From: Nocardioides exalbidus
Lineage (GTDB): Bacteria; Actinomycetota; Actinomycetes; Propionibacteriales; Nocardioidaceae
Assembly (NCBI RefSeq): GCF_900105585.1
Contig: NZ_FNRT01000002.1
Location: 1,922,001-1,986,000, forward strand
Reading direction: 5' to 3'
DNA: 64,000 nt
In this document: piece by piece, positions 49,462 through 58,807 of the stretch
Layout: each line of letters opens with the position of its first letter
Position numbering within the stretch: the stretch's first letter is position 1
Translations under genes and position numbers: made by a program
The notes under the pieces: generated by a model
What the model saw: the letters and a program-made list of their open reading frames with translations, nothing else
The model's database searches: none
What the model was told of the DNA's origin: nothing

Positions 49462-50253
49462 ATGACTTCCCTGAATCGCACCCAGCGCACCCGCACCGCC
49501 CTCGGCGCCCTCGCGGCGACCGCCCTCCTCACCCTGTCCGCCTGCGGCGGCAGCAGCGACGACGACGCCAAGGCCGGGGCGAGCGACTCGCCGACCGCCG
49601 ACGCGTCGGGCTCCTCCGACGCCGATGGTGGCGCCGGTGCCGCGGCGCCCGACCTCTCCGACGTCCCCGACGTGGTGGCGGAGGTCAACGGCGAGGAGAT
49701 CACCAAGGACGAGTTCAGCCCGATCTACGAGGCCAGCTTCCAGCAGGCCACGGCGCAGTCCGCCACGACCGGTCAGGACGTCGACGAGGCCGCACTGCAG
49801 AAGCAGACCGTCGACGACCTCGTCGACACCGAGCTCCTCGCGCAGGAGGCCGACTCGCGCGGCATCGAGGTCACCGACCAGGACGTCGACGACGAGCTCA
49901 CCTCGCTCGCCGAGCAGAACGGGATGGAGTCGGGTGACGCGCTCCTCGACGCCGTCGCGCAGCAGGGCATGGACGAGGCGACGGCACGCTCGCAGATCGA
50001 GACCCAGGTCCTCGTCGAGAAGCTCGTCACCGACGAGGAGGGCGAGATCGCGCCGACCGAGAAGGAGCTGCGCACGCTCTACGACCAGGCCAAGCAGCAG
50101 CAGGCGCAGTCCGGCCAGGAGGGCTCGTTCCCGTCGTTCGCCGACGCGCACGACCAGGTCGAGGAGCAGGCCAAGGCGCAGGAGATCAGCAAGGTCGCCG
50201 GGGCGCTGGTGAAGTCGCTGCGCAAGGACGCGGACATCTCCGTCAACCTCTGA
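49462..50253 (+). CDS. SurA N-terminal-domain lipoprotein (PPIase-like chaperone)
   Basis: A 263-aa exported protein. The signal peptide ends in lipobox LTLSAC (about residue 28), then an Asp/Ser/Gly-rich linker, then a SurA-N-like domain (VAEVNGEEITKDEFSPIYEASF .. VDDLVDTELLAQEADSRGIEVTDQDVDDEL). No parvulin catalytic domain follows; the end is a long helix. It probably assists folding of secreted proteins at the membrane. A -10-like TACCGT lies 8 nt before the ATG. Confidence 0.85.
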   Translation: MTSLNRTQRTRTALGALAATALLTLSACGGSSDDDAKAGASDSPTADASGSSDADGGAGAAAPDLSDVPDVVAEVNGEEITKDEFSPIYEASFQQATAQSATTGQDVDEAALQKQTVDDLVDTELLAQEADSRGIEVTDQDVDDELTSLAEQNGMESGDALLDAVAQQGMDEATARSQIETQVLVEKLVTDEEGEIAPTEKELRTLYDQAKQQQAQSGQEGSFPSFADAHDQVEEQAKAQEISKVAGALVKSLRKDADISVNL

Positions 50254-50360
50254 CCCCCTCAGCGAACGGCGCGCCGGACTCTCAATCTCCGGTCAAACAT
50301 CAGCGTCTTCGGTGGACACGCACTCCGCAACGGAGCAGCCGCGGTCGTACCCTTGCGCAC

Positions 50361-52394
50361 ATGACGGCCCTCCACCCCCGGGGCCCCAGTCTCGGTGTGC
50401 ACGACCCGTCCGGTCCGGACGGCGCAGCGCCGGCGACCCCCCGGACCACGCTCCCGCTGCTCGCGGTCGCGTCGTTCGCGGTGGCCTACGGGGTGCTGAC
50501 CGTCGTCGGCCGGATGACGATCGTGCACGGCCAGAGCGTCAGCCTCGTCTGGCCGGCCGCCGGCGTCGCGACCATGTGGTTGCTGACCGAGTCGCCGCGG
50601 CACCAGTGGCGGGTGCTCGCGCCCCTCGCCCTCGTGCACGCGCTCATCCTCGGCCTGACCAATGCCGCCCCGCTGCTGATGGTCCTCGGGGCGCTGTCGA
50701 TCGTCGTCCAGACGTGGGTGATCGTCTTGCTCGTCCGCACGTGGTGCCCCGAGATGCTCGGTGCCGGGGGATCGCGCAGCCTCCGCTCGCCGCGGACGCT
50801 CGCCGTCGCGACAGGCGCGGTGGTCGTCGGCTGCGTGGTGGGTGCGGGGATCGGGACGGTCGCGCTGTGGAGCAGCGACGCCAGCGTCGACGCCTGGACG
50901 TTCGTCGCGTGGTTCGCCCGGCACGTCACCGGCGTGCTCGCGGTGGGTGGGGTCGGGCACCTCGCATGGGAGTGGCTGACCCAGCCGATCCCACAGCGGG
51001 CACAGGGTGGACACCGCCGCGAGCTCGCAGCGCTGTGGCTCGTCTCGGTGGTCGTGACCTTCGTGATCTTCCTCCAGTCACTCCCCCTCGCCTACCTCGT
51101 CGTCACGTTCAGCGTGTGGTCGGCGGCCCGCTTCCGCACGTTCCCCGCGGCCGTGCACTGCCTCGTCCTCGGCAGCATCGGCCTCTGGCTGACCCTCATG
51201 GGGTTCGGCCCCTTCGCCCGCGCCGAACCTCTCGAGGCCGCGCTCGTCTCGCAGGTCTTCGTCGTCGTCGTGCTGCTCACCGGCCTCGCGGTCGGTGCCC
51301 TCGGTGACCGGATCGACGCCCTCTACCTGTCCGCGACGCGGTCCCAGGAGGCCTCGTCGCAGCAGGCGCACCTCCTGGCCGAGATGACCGAGAGCATGAA
51401 CGAGGGCCTGGTCGTCCTGGCCGGTGACGGCAGCGTCGACCGCAGCAACGGCGCGAGCCGCATGCTGGCCCACCGGGTCCTCCCCGGAGCGCCCGACGTG
51501 GTCGCCCTGGCCGAGCTGGTCGAGCTCGTCCTGCGCCCCGACCCCGCCAACACCGGCGCGGCACGCCCGGAGCTCGGGGTGGGTGACGTGGTGCTGATCC
51601 TGCCGCGCGGCGAGGAGATGGTGCTCGCCGTGACGCGTACGCCGCTCGCCGGAGGTGGCGACGACGGCGCGAGCTCCGCGGCCCTGCTGGTGCTGCGCGA
51701 GGTGACCGACCACCGCTCCGGGCTCCGGCCGCTCGCCACCTTCGCCTCGACCGCCGCCCACGACCTGCGCGGGCCGCTGAGCGCGACGGTGTCGTGGCTC
51801 GACATGGCGATCGCCGACACGCACCCCGGCGCCGAGGCGCTCGACGCGCTCACCCGGGCATCGCGGTCCGCCGAGCAGATGGGCGACCTGATCGACGACC
51901 TGCTCGCCCACGCGCAGGCGGAGTCGGGCGAGCTCGCGGCAGAGGACGTACCCCTCAGCGGGGACGACGGGCTCCTCGCCCAGGCGGCGACGCTGCTCGG
52001 TCCCGACGACTCGATCGAGGTCCCCGACGACCTGCCGGCCGTGCACGCCGACCCGGTCGCGGTGCGCCAGCTCTTCGCCAACCTCGTCGGCAACGCGGTG
52101 AAGTACGCCAAGCCCGGCGCGCCCGCCCGCGTCGCCGTCACCGCGCACCGGCACGGTGCGCGCGTGGTCGTCGAGATCAGTGACGACGGCGTCGGTGTCG
52201 AGGACGAGGAGCGCGCGCTGATCTTCCAGCGCTTCCACCGCAGCAACTCGGTGCGCGCCCACTTCCGGGGGACCGGGATGGGGCTCTCGATCTGCCAGAC
52301 CATCGTGACCCGCCACGGCGGGACCATCGAGTGCCTCGCCACGCCGCCGGGCGGGGGGTCGGTCTTCCGCTTCGACCTGCCGGCGGCCGACTAG
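50361..52394 (+). CDS. MASE1-domain sensor histidine kinase
   Basis: A 677-aa kinase. The N-terminal MASE1 membrane sensor (SLVWPAAGVATMWLL and about eight helices, residues 30-310) leads to a PAS-like segment, a HisKA box AAHDLRGPLSA (His near residue 467) and a HATPase_c domain (NLVGNAVKYA, DDGVGVEDEE, RGTGMGLSICQTI). No response regulator is adjacent, so its partner is elsewhere. A -10-like TACCCT lies 7 nt before the ATG, so probably leaderless. Confidence 0.88.
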   Translation: MTALHPRGPSLGVHDPSGPDGAAPATPRTTLPLLAVASFAVAYGVLTVVGRMTIVHGQSVSLVWPAAGVATMWLLTESPRHQWRVLAPLALVHALILGLTNAAPLLMVLGALSIVVQTWVIVLLVRTWCPEMLGAGGSRSLRSPRTLAVATGAVVVGCVVGAGIGTVALWSSDASVDAWTFVAWFARHVTGVLAVGGVGHLAWEWLTQPIPQRAQGGHRRELAALWLVSVVVTFVIFLQSLPLAYLVVTFSVWSAARFRTFPAAVHCLVLGSIGLWLTLMGFGPFARAEPLEAALVSQVFVVVVLLTGLAVGALGDRIDALYLSATRSQEASSQQAHLLAEMTESMNEGLVVLAGDGSVDRSNGASRMLAHRVLPGAPDVVALAELVELVLRPDPANTGAARPELGVGDVVLILPRGEEMVLAVTRTPLAGGGDDGASSAALLVLREVTDHRSGLRPLATFASTAAHDLRGPLSATVSWLDMAIADTHPGAEALDALTRASRSAEQMGDLIDDLLAHAQAESGELAAEDVPLSGDDGLLAQAATLLGPDDSIEVPDDLPAVHADPVAVRQLFANLVGNAVKYAKPGAPARVAVTAHRHGARVVVEISDDGVGVEDEERALIFQRFHRSNSVRAHFRGTGMGLSICQTIVTRHGGTIECLATPPGGGSVFRFDLPAAD

Positions 52395-52431
52395 TCACGT
52401 TTCGAGCGGCCCGAGCCGGGACTTGTCAGGC

Positions 52432-55400
52432 TCAGACGTTGCGGCGGTACTGCCCGCCGACCTCGAAGAACGCCTCGGTCACCTGCTGGAGCGAGCAGAC
52501 GCGGGCAGCGTCCATCAGCACGGCGAAGACGTTGTCGCCGTTCGCCGCGGCGGCCTTGAGCCGGGCGAGCGCCTCCTGCGCCTCCGGCGCGTGCGCGGCC
52601 TGGAAGGCACGCACGCGGGAGAGCTGCGACTCCTTCTCGGACTCGGTGGCGCGGGCCAGCTCGATCGTGTGCGGGGCCTCGTCGCGCGACTCCTTCAGGA
52701 AGGTGTTCACGCCGATCAGCGGCAGCGACCCGTCGTGCTTGCGGTTCTCGTAGAGCATCGACTCGTCCTGGATCCGGCCGCGCTGGTAGCCGGTCTCCAT
52801 CGCGCCGAGCACGCCGCCGCGCTCGTTGATCCGGTCGAACTCCTCGAGGACCGCGGCCTCCACGAGGTCGGTGAGCTCGTCGATGATGAAGGACCCCTGG
52901 AGCGGGTTCTCGTTCATCGCCAGGCCCCACTCGCGGTTGATGATCAGCTGGATCGCCAGCGCGCGGCGCACCGACTCCTCCGTGGGGGTCGTCACCGCCT
53001 CGTCGTACGCGTTGGTGTGGAGGCTGTTCGCGTTGTCGTAGATCGCGATCAGGGCCTGCAGCGTGGTGCGGATGTCGTTGAAGTCCATCTCCTGTGCGTG
53101 GAGCGAGCGGCCGCTCGTCTGGACGTGGTACTTCAGCTTCTGCGACCGGTCGTTGGCGCCGTACTTCTCCTTCATCGTGATCGCCCAGATGCGGCGCGCG
53201 ACGCGGCCGATGACGGAGTACTCCGGGTCCATGCCGTTGGAGAAGAAGAACGACAGGTTGGGCGCGAAGTCGTCGATGTCCATGCCGCGCGCGAGGTAGG
53301 CCTCGACGTAGGTGAAGCCGTTGGCGAGGGTGAAGGCGAGCTGGCTGATGGGGTTCGCCCCGGCCTCGGCGATGTGGTAGCCGGAGATCGACACCGAGTA
53401 GAAGTTGCGCACCTGGTGCTCGATGAACCACTCCTGGATGTCGGCCATGCAGCGCAGGCTGAACTCCGTGGAGAACAGGCAGGTGTTCTGCCCCTGGTCC
53501 TCCTTGAGGATGTCGGCCTGCACCGTGCCCCGGACGTTCGCGACGGCGTACGCCGCGAGCTGGGCGTGCTCGTCGTCGCTGGGCTCGCGGCCCTCCTTCG
53601 CGTGGAAGGCGTCGAGCTGCTGGTCGATGGCGGTGTTGAGGAAGAACGCGAGCACGGTCGGCGCCGGGCCGTTGATCGTCATGCTGACGCTGGTCGACGG
53701 CGACACGAGGTCGAAGCCGTCGTAGAGCACCTTCATGTCGTCGAGCGTCGCGACGGACACGCCGGACGTGCCGACCTTGCCGTAGACGTCGGGACGCGGG
53801 TCGGGGTCGCGGCCGTAGAGCGTCACCGAGTCGAACGCGGTCGACAGGCGCTTGGCGTCGCCGTCCTTCGAGAGCACCTTGAAGCGGCGGTTGGTCCGGC
53901 CCGGGTCGCCCTCGCCGGCGAACATCCGGGCGGGGTCCTCGCCGTCGCGCTTGAACGGGAAGACGCCCGCGGTGAAGGGGAAGTAGCCGGGCAGGTTCTC
54001 GCGTCGCCAGAAGCGGACGAGCTCGCCGTGGTCGGTGAAGCGCGGCAGCGCGACCCGCGGCACCTTGTTGCCGCTCAGCGACTCGCGGGTGAGCTTCGTG
54101 GCGATCTCCTTGTCGCGCACCACGACGACCTGCTCGTCGCCGGAGTACGACTCGACGACCGCCGGCCAGCCGGCGAGCTGGTCGGCGACCTCGTGGGGCA
54201 CCGCCTTCCGCGCAGACTCGAGCAGGGCAGGCACGCCGCCTGCGTCGCCCTCGTCGAGCTGGTCGGCGACGTGCTGGACGCGCTGGAGGTTGCGTGCCGC
54301 CTCCGCGAGCTCCTCGGTGCGCGCGTGGAACCCGCGCACGGTCTCGGTGATCTCGCTGAGGTAGCGCACGCGGTCGGCGGGCACGACCTGCCGGATTCCG
54401 GACGAGTGGCGTACGTCGGTGTGCGGCAGCGTGCCCTCGCCCAGCACCAGCCCGGCCTCGGCGAGCTCGTCACGGAGGTGCTGGTAGAGCGCGGTGACCC
54501 CGTCGTCGTTGAAGGTCGCGGCGCTGGTGCCGAAGACCGGCATGTCGTGCGGCTGCTTGCCGAAGGCCTCGCGGTTGCGGACCAGCTGGCGCCCGACGTC
54601 GCGCAGGGCGTCCTTCGCACCGCGGCGCTCGAACTTGTTGATGGCGACGGTGTCGGCGAAGTCGAGCATGTCGATCTTCTCCAGCTGCGACGCGGCGCCG
54701 AACTCCGGCGTCATCACGTAGAGCGAGTGGTCGACGAGCGGCACGATGCCGGCGTCGCCCTGGCCGATGCCGGGCGTCTCCACGACCACCAGGTCGTTGC
54801 CGGCGGCCTTCAGCACGTCGATCACGTCGGCGAGGTGGTCGGGGACCTCGTGCGACCCGCGCGTGGCGAGCGAGCGGAAGAACACCCGGTCGCCGTCGAG
54901 CGAGTTGGCGCGGATCCGGTCGCCGAGGAGCGCGCCGCCGCCCTTGCGCCGGGTCGGGTCGACCGCGACCACCGCGATCCTCAGCTTGTCCTGCTGGTCG
55001 GTGCGGAAGCGGCGTACGACCTCGTCGGTCAGCGACGACTTGCCCGAGCCGCCGGTGCCGGTGATGCCGAGGACGGGCACGACGCGGCGCTGCGCGGCGG
55101 CCCGGACCTCGGCCAGCATCGCGGCGTCGAGGCGGCCCTCCTCGGCGCCGGTGATCGCGCGCGCGACGGCGAACCTGTCGCCGGTCAGCACCTGCTCGAC
55201 GGTCACCTGGCGGTCGGCCCACAGGTCGATGTCGCAGTCGGCGACGACCGAGTTGATCATCCCGACGAGGCCCATCTTCTGGCCGTCCTCGGGGGAGAAG
55301 ATCGTGACGCCCGACTCGCGCAGCCGGGCGATCTCGGCCGGCACGATGACGCCGCCACCACCGCCGACGACGCGCACGTGGCCGGCGCCGGCGGCGCGGA

Positions 55401-55662
55401 GCGACTCCACGAGGTACTCGAAGTACTCCACGTGCCCGCCCTGGTAGGACGACACCGCGACGCCCTGCGCGTCCTCCTCGAGCGCGGCGTCCACGACCTC
55501 CTGCACCGAGCGGTTGTGGCCGAGGTGGATGACCTCGCAGCCCTGGCTCATGAAGATCCGCCGCATGATGTTGATCGACGCGTCGTGGCCGTCGAACAGG
55601 CTTGACGCGGTCACGAGGCGGATCGGGTGCTGCGGCGTGTGGAGCGTGCTCGAGTCGGCCAT
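52432..55662 (-). CDS. icmF: Fused isobutyryl-CoA mutase
   Basis: A 1076-aa fusion enzyme. The N-terminal B12-binding domain has the DGHDASINIMRRI motif with the lower axial His. The central MeaB-like G-protein chaperone has P-loop GTGGSGKSS and VETPGIGQGD. The C-terminal mutase domain contains TGVSV, SISGYHIAEAGANP and NSLHTNAYDEA. It interconverts isobutyryl-CoA and butyryl-CoA with adenosylcobalamin; the length matches IcmF. A -10-like TACTAT lies 6 nt before the ATG, so leaderless. Confidence 0.93.
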   Translation of the reverse strand: MADSSTLHTPQHPIRLVTASSLFDGHDASINIMRRIFMSQGCEVIHLGHNRSVQEVVDAALEEDAQGVAVSSYQGGHVEYFEYLVESLRAAGAGHVRVVGGGGGVIVPAEIARLRESGVTIFSPEDGQKMGLVGMINSVVADCDIDLWADRQVTVEQVLTGDRFAVARAITGAEEGRLDAAMLAEVRAAAQRRVVPVLGITGTGGSGKSSLTDEVVRRFRTDQQDKLRIAVVAVDPTRRKGGGALLGDRIRANSLDGDRVFFRSLATRGSHEVPDHLADVIDVLKAAGNDLVVVETPGIGQGDAGIVPLVDHSLYVMTPEFGAASQLEKIDMLDFADTVAINKFERRGAKDALRDVGRQLVRNREAFGKQPHDMPVFGTSAATFNDDGVTALYQHLRDELAEAGLVLGEGTLPHTDVRHSSGIRQVVPADRVRYLSEITETVRGFHARTEELAEAARNLQRVQHVADQLDEGDAGGVPALLESARKAVPHEVADQLAGWPAVVESYSGDEQVVVVRDKEIATKLTRESLSGNKVPRVALPRFTDHGELVRFWRRENLPGYFPFTAGVFPFKRDGEDPARMFAGEGDPGRTNRRFKVLSKDGDAKRLSTAFDSVTLYGRDPDPRPDVYGKVGTSGVSVATLDDMKVLYDGFDLVSPSTSVSMTINGPAPTVLAFFLNTAIDQQLDAFHAKEGREPSDDEHAQLAAYAVANVRGTVQADILKEDQGQNTCLFSTEFSLRCMADIQEWFIEHQVRNFYSVSISGYHIAEAGANPISQLAFTLANGFTYVEAYLARGMDIDDFAPNLSFFFSNGMDPEYSVIGRVARRIWAITMKEKYGANDRSQKLKYHVQTSGRSLHAQEMDFNDIRTTLQALIAIYDNANSLHTNAYDEAVTTPTEESVRRALAIQLIINREWGLAMNENPLQGSFIIDELTDLVEAAVLEEFDRINERGGVLGAMETGYQRGRIQDESMLYENRKHDGSLPLIGVNTFLKESRDEAPHTIELARATESEKESQLSRVRAFQAAHAPEAQEALARLKAAAANGDNVFAVLMDAARVCSLQQVTEAFFEVGGQYRRNV

Positions 55663-55710
55663 GGCTCGATAGTAGGACATCCAAGTATTACCCGCGAGTC
55701 ACCTGCTGCG

Positions 55711-55785
55711 GTCACCGGATATCCGGTGACCGCCCCGGTTGTCGGCCCAGATCTGGGTGCCGAAGCGGGAGACTCGGGTGCACAG
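55711..55785. repeat. 75-bp interspersed palindromic repeat, copy 2
   Basis: Same 20-bp palindrome and tail as copy 1, but the second hairpin is partly broken (8 differences from copy 1, seven of them in the right arm). It lies between the icmF promoter and the MarR stop. Confidence 0.9.
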
Positions 55786-55801
55786 CTCCGGCGAGCGGAC
55801 C

Positions 55802-56293
55802 TCAGACGGTGTCGCCGAGCCCGGTCCGGAGCGCGGTGAGCCGGTCGGTCAGGTCGCGTACGTCGCCCGCGGGCAGGCCGGGGGTCTCGAAGACCTCGCC
55901 GTTGAGGGCCGCCGTGGCCTCCTCGACCGCGTCGCGGCCGGCGGGGGTGAGCACCGCGCGGACCACCCGCTTGTCCTCGTCGCTGCGGACGCGCTCGACG
56001 TAGCCCTGCGCGACGAGCCGGTCGACCGCGCTCGTGACGCTGGTGGGGTGCACCTGCAGCAGCGACCCGAGCCGTGACATCGGCATCGCCGCCTCGCGGG
56101 TGAAGGACAGCAGCCGCAGCACCTCGTAGCGGGCGAAGGTCAGTCCGCGCGGGCGCAGCACGGCGTCGATCCGCTCGAGCAGGAGCTGCTGGGCGCGCAC
56201 GACCGACGTCACCATCGCCATCCCGTCGGCGGCCTCCGGCCAGCCGTGCGCGACCCACTGGCGGTGGGCCTCCGAGATCGGGTCGCGCGTCAT
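55802..56293 (-). CDS. MarR-family transcriptional regulator
   Basis: A 163-aa winged-helix regulator (LTFARYEVLRLLSFTREAAMPMSRLGSLLQVHPTSVTSAVDRLVAQGYVERVRSDEDKRVVRAVLTPAGR). Its start overlaps the stop of the metal-receptor-like gene (ATGA). It may regulate that gene or the icmF gene downstream. The effector is unknown. Confidence 0.9.
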   Translation of the reverse strand: MTRDPISEAHRQWVAHGWPEAADGMAMVTSVVRAQQLLLERIDAVLRPRGLTFARYEVLRLLSFTREAAMPMSRLGSLLQVHPTSVTSAVDRLVAQGYVERVRSDEDKRVVRAVLTPAGRDAVEEATAALNGEVFETPGLPAGDVRDLTDRLTALRTGLGDTV

Positions 56294-57036
56294 GGCTGCA
56301 GGGTAGTGAGCAGCGCGTGCGCCTCGACCATCGCCGGGCCGTACCAGGTCAGCAGCCGCCCCGACACCAGCCGCGTCGGCGTCGCGAAGGCCTCGGGCCC
56401 GTCGTCGGCGGTGAAGACGTACGGCTCGTCCGGCAGCAGTACGACGTCCGCGCCGGCGCGGTCGATCGACGCGAGGTCGACCGACGGGTAGCGCCCGTCC
56501 GCGGAGTCGGCGAGCACGTTGAGCAGACCGGCCGACCGCAGGAGGTCGTCGGTGTAGGTCGGCCGGCCGACGACCATCCAGGGGTCGCGCCAGATCGGCA
56601 CGGCGACCGTCAGCCGGGGCGGGGCCGGCGCAGCCCACAGCGAGCGCGCGGCGACGAGCCACGCCGGATCGGGGAGTCCGAGCGCCGTCGACAGGAGCCG
56701 CGACATCGAGGTGAGCGACTCCGCGACGGTCTCGATCCGGGTGACCCAGACGGCCACGCCGGCGTCGCGGAGGCGGCGCACGTCGAGCTCGCGGTTCTCC
56801 TCCTGGTTCGCGACCACGAGGTCGGGGGCGAGCGCCCGGATCGCGGCGAGGTCGGGGTTCTTGGTGCCGCGCACCCGGTCCACGGACAGGTCGGCCGGGT
56901 GCGTGCACCAGTCCGTCGCGCCCACGAGCACCTGGGGTGCGGTCGCCGCCAGGGCCTCGGTCAGCGACGGGACCAGGGACACCACCCGTGTCGCCGGGCT
57001 GGCGAGGGGGACGTCGGCGCCGAGGTCGTCACGCAT
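56290..57036 (-). CDS. Helical-backbone metal receptor-like protein (BtuF/cobalamin-binding type) without signal peptide
   Basis: A 248-aa protein of the periplasmic-binding fold class III family (RVVSLVPSLTEALAA .. VGATDWCTHP .. VRGTKNPDLAAIRALAPDLVVANQEENR .. SVDLASIDRAGADVVLLPDEPY). No signal peptide or lipobox is present, as in the cytoplasmic subset of uncertain role. A -10-like TACCCT lies 6 nt before the ATG. Nearby icmF makes a cobalamin link plausible, but that is inference. Confidence 0.82.
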   Translation of the reverse strand: MRDDLGADVPLASPATRVVSLVPSLTEALAATAPQVLVGATDWCTHPADLSVDRVRGTKNPDLAAIRALAPDLVVANQEENRELDVRRLRDAGVAVWVTRIETVAESLTSMSRLLSTALGLPDPAWLVAARSLWAAPAPPRLTVAVPIWRDPWMVVGRPTYTDDLLRSAGLLNVLADSADGRYPSVDLASIDRAGADVVLLPDEPYVFTADDGPEAFATPTRLVSGRLLTWYGPAMVEAHALLTTLQP

Positions 57037-57111
57037 GGGCCGAGGGTAAAGGTACGTCCGCCGTCGACCGCGCGGGAGACGGGATCGGGTCGCTCGTGAT
57101 GGAGTTGACCC

Positions 57112-58260
57112 GTGAGCACGGACTCCTGGGCCCCCGAGGGGCTGCCGATCGACGGCGCGCTGCGCGCGACCGCCGAGGGGTGGAGCTTCCCGGCTCGCAG
57201 CCCGTCGACCGGCGAGCTGCTGTGGGACGTCCCGGACGCCGGGCTCGTCGACGTGCGCGCCGCCGCCGAGGCGGCCTGGACGGCCCACCGCGCGACCACC
57301 TGGAGCACCGACACCGGCCTGCGGATCGACACCCTGGGTCGCTTCAAGGACGCCCTGCTCGCCGCCGCCGACGACCTCGCCGAGCTGGTCGCCACCGAGA
57401 CGGGGGTGCCGGTGTCGCTGCGAGCGGCCCACGTCGACGCCCCCATCGCCGAGCTGCCGACCCGCCCGACGCGCCGCAAGGAGGGCGTCACCGTGGTCGT
57501 CACGCCGGCCACCTCGCCGCTCGCGGTCGCCCTCGAGGAGGTTGCCCGGGTGCTCGTCGCCGGCGGCACGATCGTCCTCAAGCCCGCCCCCGAGGCGGCC
57601 GGAGCGGCGCTCGAGCTCGGCCGGATCGCGTCCCAGCACCTGCCCCGCGGTGTCTTCAACGTCGTCTCCACGCGTGACGTCGACGTCGCCATCGCGCTCA
57701 CCCGCGACCGCCGCGTCGACCAGGTCTCCTTCACCGGGTCGGCGCACGCCGGCGAGCGGGTCAAGGTCGCGGCGAGCCAGGCCGGCAAGCACGTCCGCCT
57801 CGACGTCGGCGGCCCCCTGACGATCCGGGCCGCGGACGACGCGGACCTGACCGCCGTCGTGTCGGCCGCCGCGGTCACCGTCGCCGCCAACGCGGGCCAG
57901 GCCTGCCGGCTGCCGGCGTCGGTGCTCGTGCCCCAGCACCGCTACATGGAGGCGCTGGCCGCCGCCATCGACGCCATGGAGGAGGTCGCCGTCGGCGACC
58001 CGACCGACCCCGCCACGCTCTGCGGGCCGCTGCGCTCGGGCGTGGCCCGCGACCGCGTGCGCCGCTACGTCGAGCTCGCGCGCAGCGAGGGCGGCGACAT
58101 CGCGCTCGGCGGCACCACCCTCGACCGCAACGGCTGGTGGTTCGCGCCGACCGTCGTCGGCGGGCTCGACCGTCAGTCGCGGCTGGTGCGCGAGGAGGTC
58201 CTCGGCCCGCTGCTCATGGTCGTGCCGGACGCGCGGCGCGGCTCATCGGCACGTGCATGA
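57112..58260 (+). pseudogene. 3'-truncated aldehyde dehydrogenase
   Basis: An aldehyde-dehydrogenase-family frame of 382 residues, while the family usually has 470-500. It follows the family through the NAD domain and the Cys region (NAGQACR, about residue 264) up to REEVLGPLLMVV, then ends in PDARRGSSARA where the C-terminal oligomerisation and catalytic part should continue. The oxyanion Asn motif reads TPATSP and the general-base Glu region reads LDVGGP, so activity was probably already weakened. Its end overlaps the convergent GNAT gene by 47 bp. Likely a decaying gene, though expression cannot be excluded. Confidence 0.7.
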
Positions 58261-58687
58261 TGCCGTCCTCGTCGAACTCGGGTCCGGTCACCTCGAAGCC
58301 GTAGCCGCCGTATAAGCCGGCCAGCCCGGTCTGGGCGTCGAGCCGCACCTCGCGGTCGCCGCACAGCTCCATCGCCCGGTCCATCATCAGGCCCGAGAGC
58401 CCGCGACCTCGACCGGCCGGTGCGACCACCACGCGACCGATCCGGGCCCAGTCGCCGTCGTCGAGCACCCGGAGCGTCCCCACGACGGCCTGCCCGTCGG
58501 CCGAATCCTCCAGGAGCACGACGTGCGTCGTCGTCGGCTCCAGGTCGCGGCCGTCGAGGTCGGGGTAGGGGCAGTCCTGCTCGATGACGAACACCTGCTG
58601 CCGCAACCGCCAGACGTCGTACGCCGTGCGGGCGGGCAGGTCGTCGAACGTCGCGGTCAGCACGTGGATCCCGGGTGAGGTGGTCAC
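58214..58687 (-). CDS. ElaA-like GNAT N-acetyltransferase
   Basis: A 157-aa acetyltransferase with the ElaA signature WRLRQQVFVIEQDCPYPDLDGRD and the CoA-binding loop VVVAPAGRGRGLSGLMMDRAM, ending in LYGGYGFEVTGPEFDEDGIMHVPM. Acceptor unknown. GTG start. It is divergent from the TPP riboswitch; its 3' end overlaps the truncated aldehyde dehydrogenase. Confidence 0.88.
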   Translation of the reverse strand: MTTSPGIHVLTATFDDLPARTAYDVWRLRQQVFVIEQDCPYPDLDGRDLEPTTTHVVLLEDSADGQAVVGTLRVLDDGDWARIGRVVVAPAGRGRGLSGLMMDRAMELCGDREVRLDAQTGLAGLYGGYGFEVTGPEFDEDGIMHVPMSRAARPARP

Positions 58688-58713
58688 GGCACGCAGCGTA
58701 GAGTGACGGCACG

Positions 58714-58801
58714 AGACAGGGGAGCACGCGCAGGCGTGCTGAGAGTGCGGACCAGCCGCAGACCCTATGAACCTGATCCGGTTAGCACCGGCGATAGGGA
58801 G
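58714..58801 (+). promoter_or_regulatory. TPP (thiamine pyrophosphate) riboswitch
   Basis: The THI-box is clear: a first stem built on GCACGC/GGCGTGC, the conserved CTGAGAGTGCGG (58739-58750), GACCCTATGAACCTGATCCG (58761-58780), then GGTTAGCACCGG and GCGATAGGGAG. It ends just before the ATG of the thiamine-type binding protein, so it probably hides the ribosome-binding site when TPP is bound. A -10-like TAGAGT lies at 58699-58704. Confidence 0.95.
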
Positions 58802-58807
58802 TCAGCC

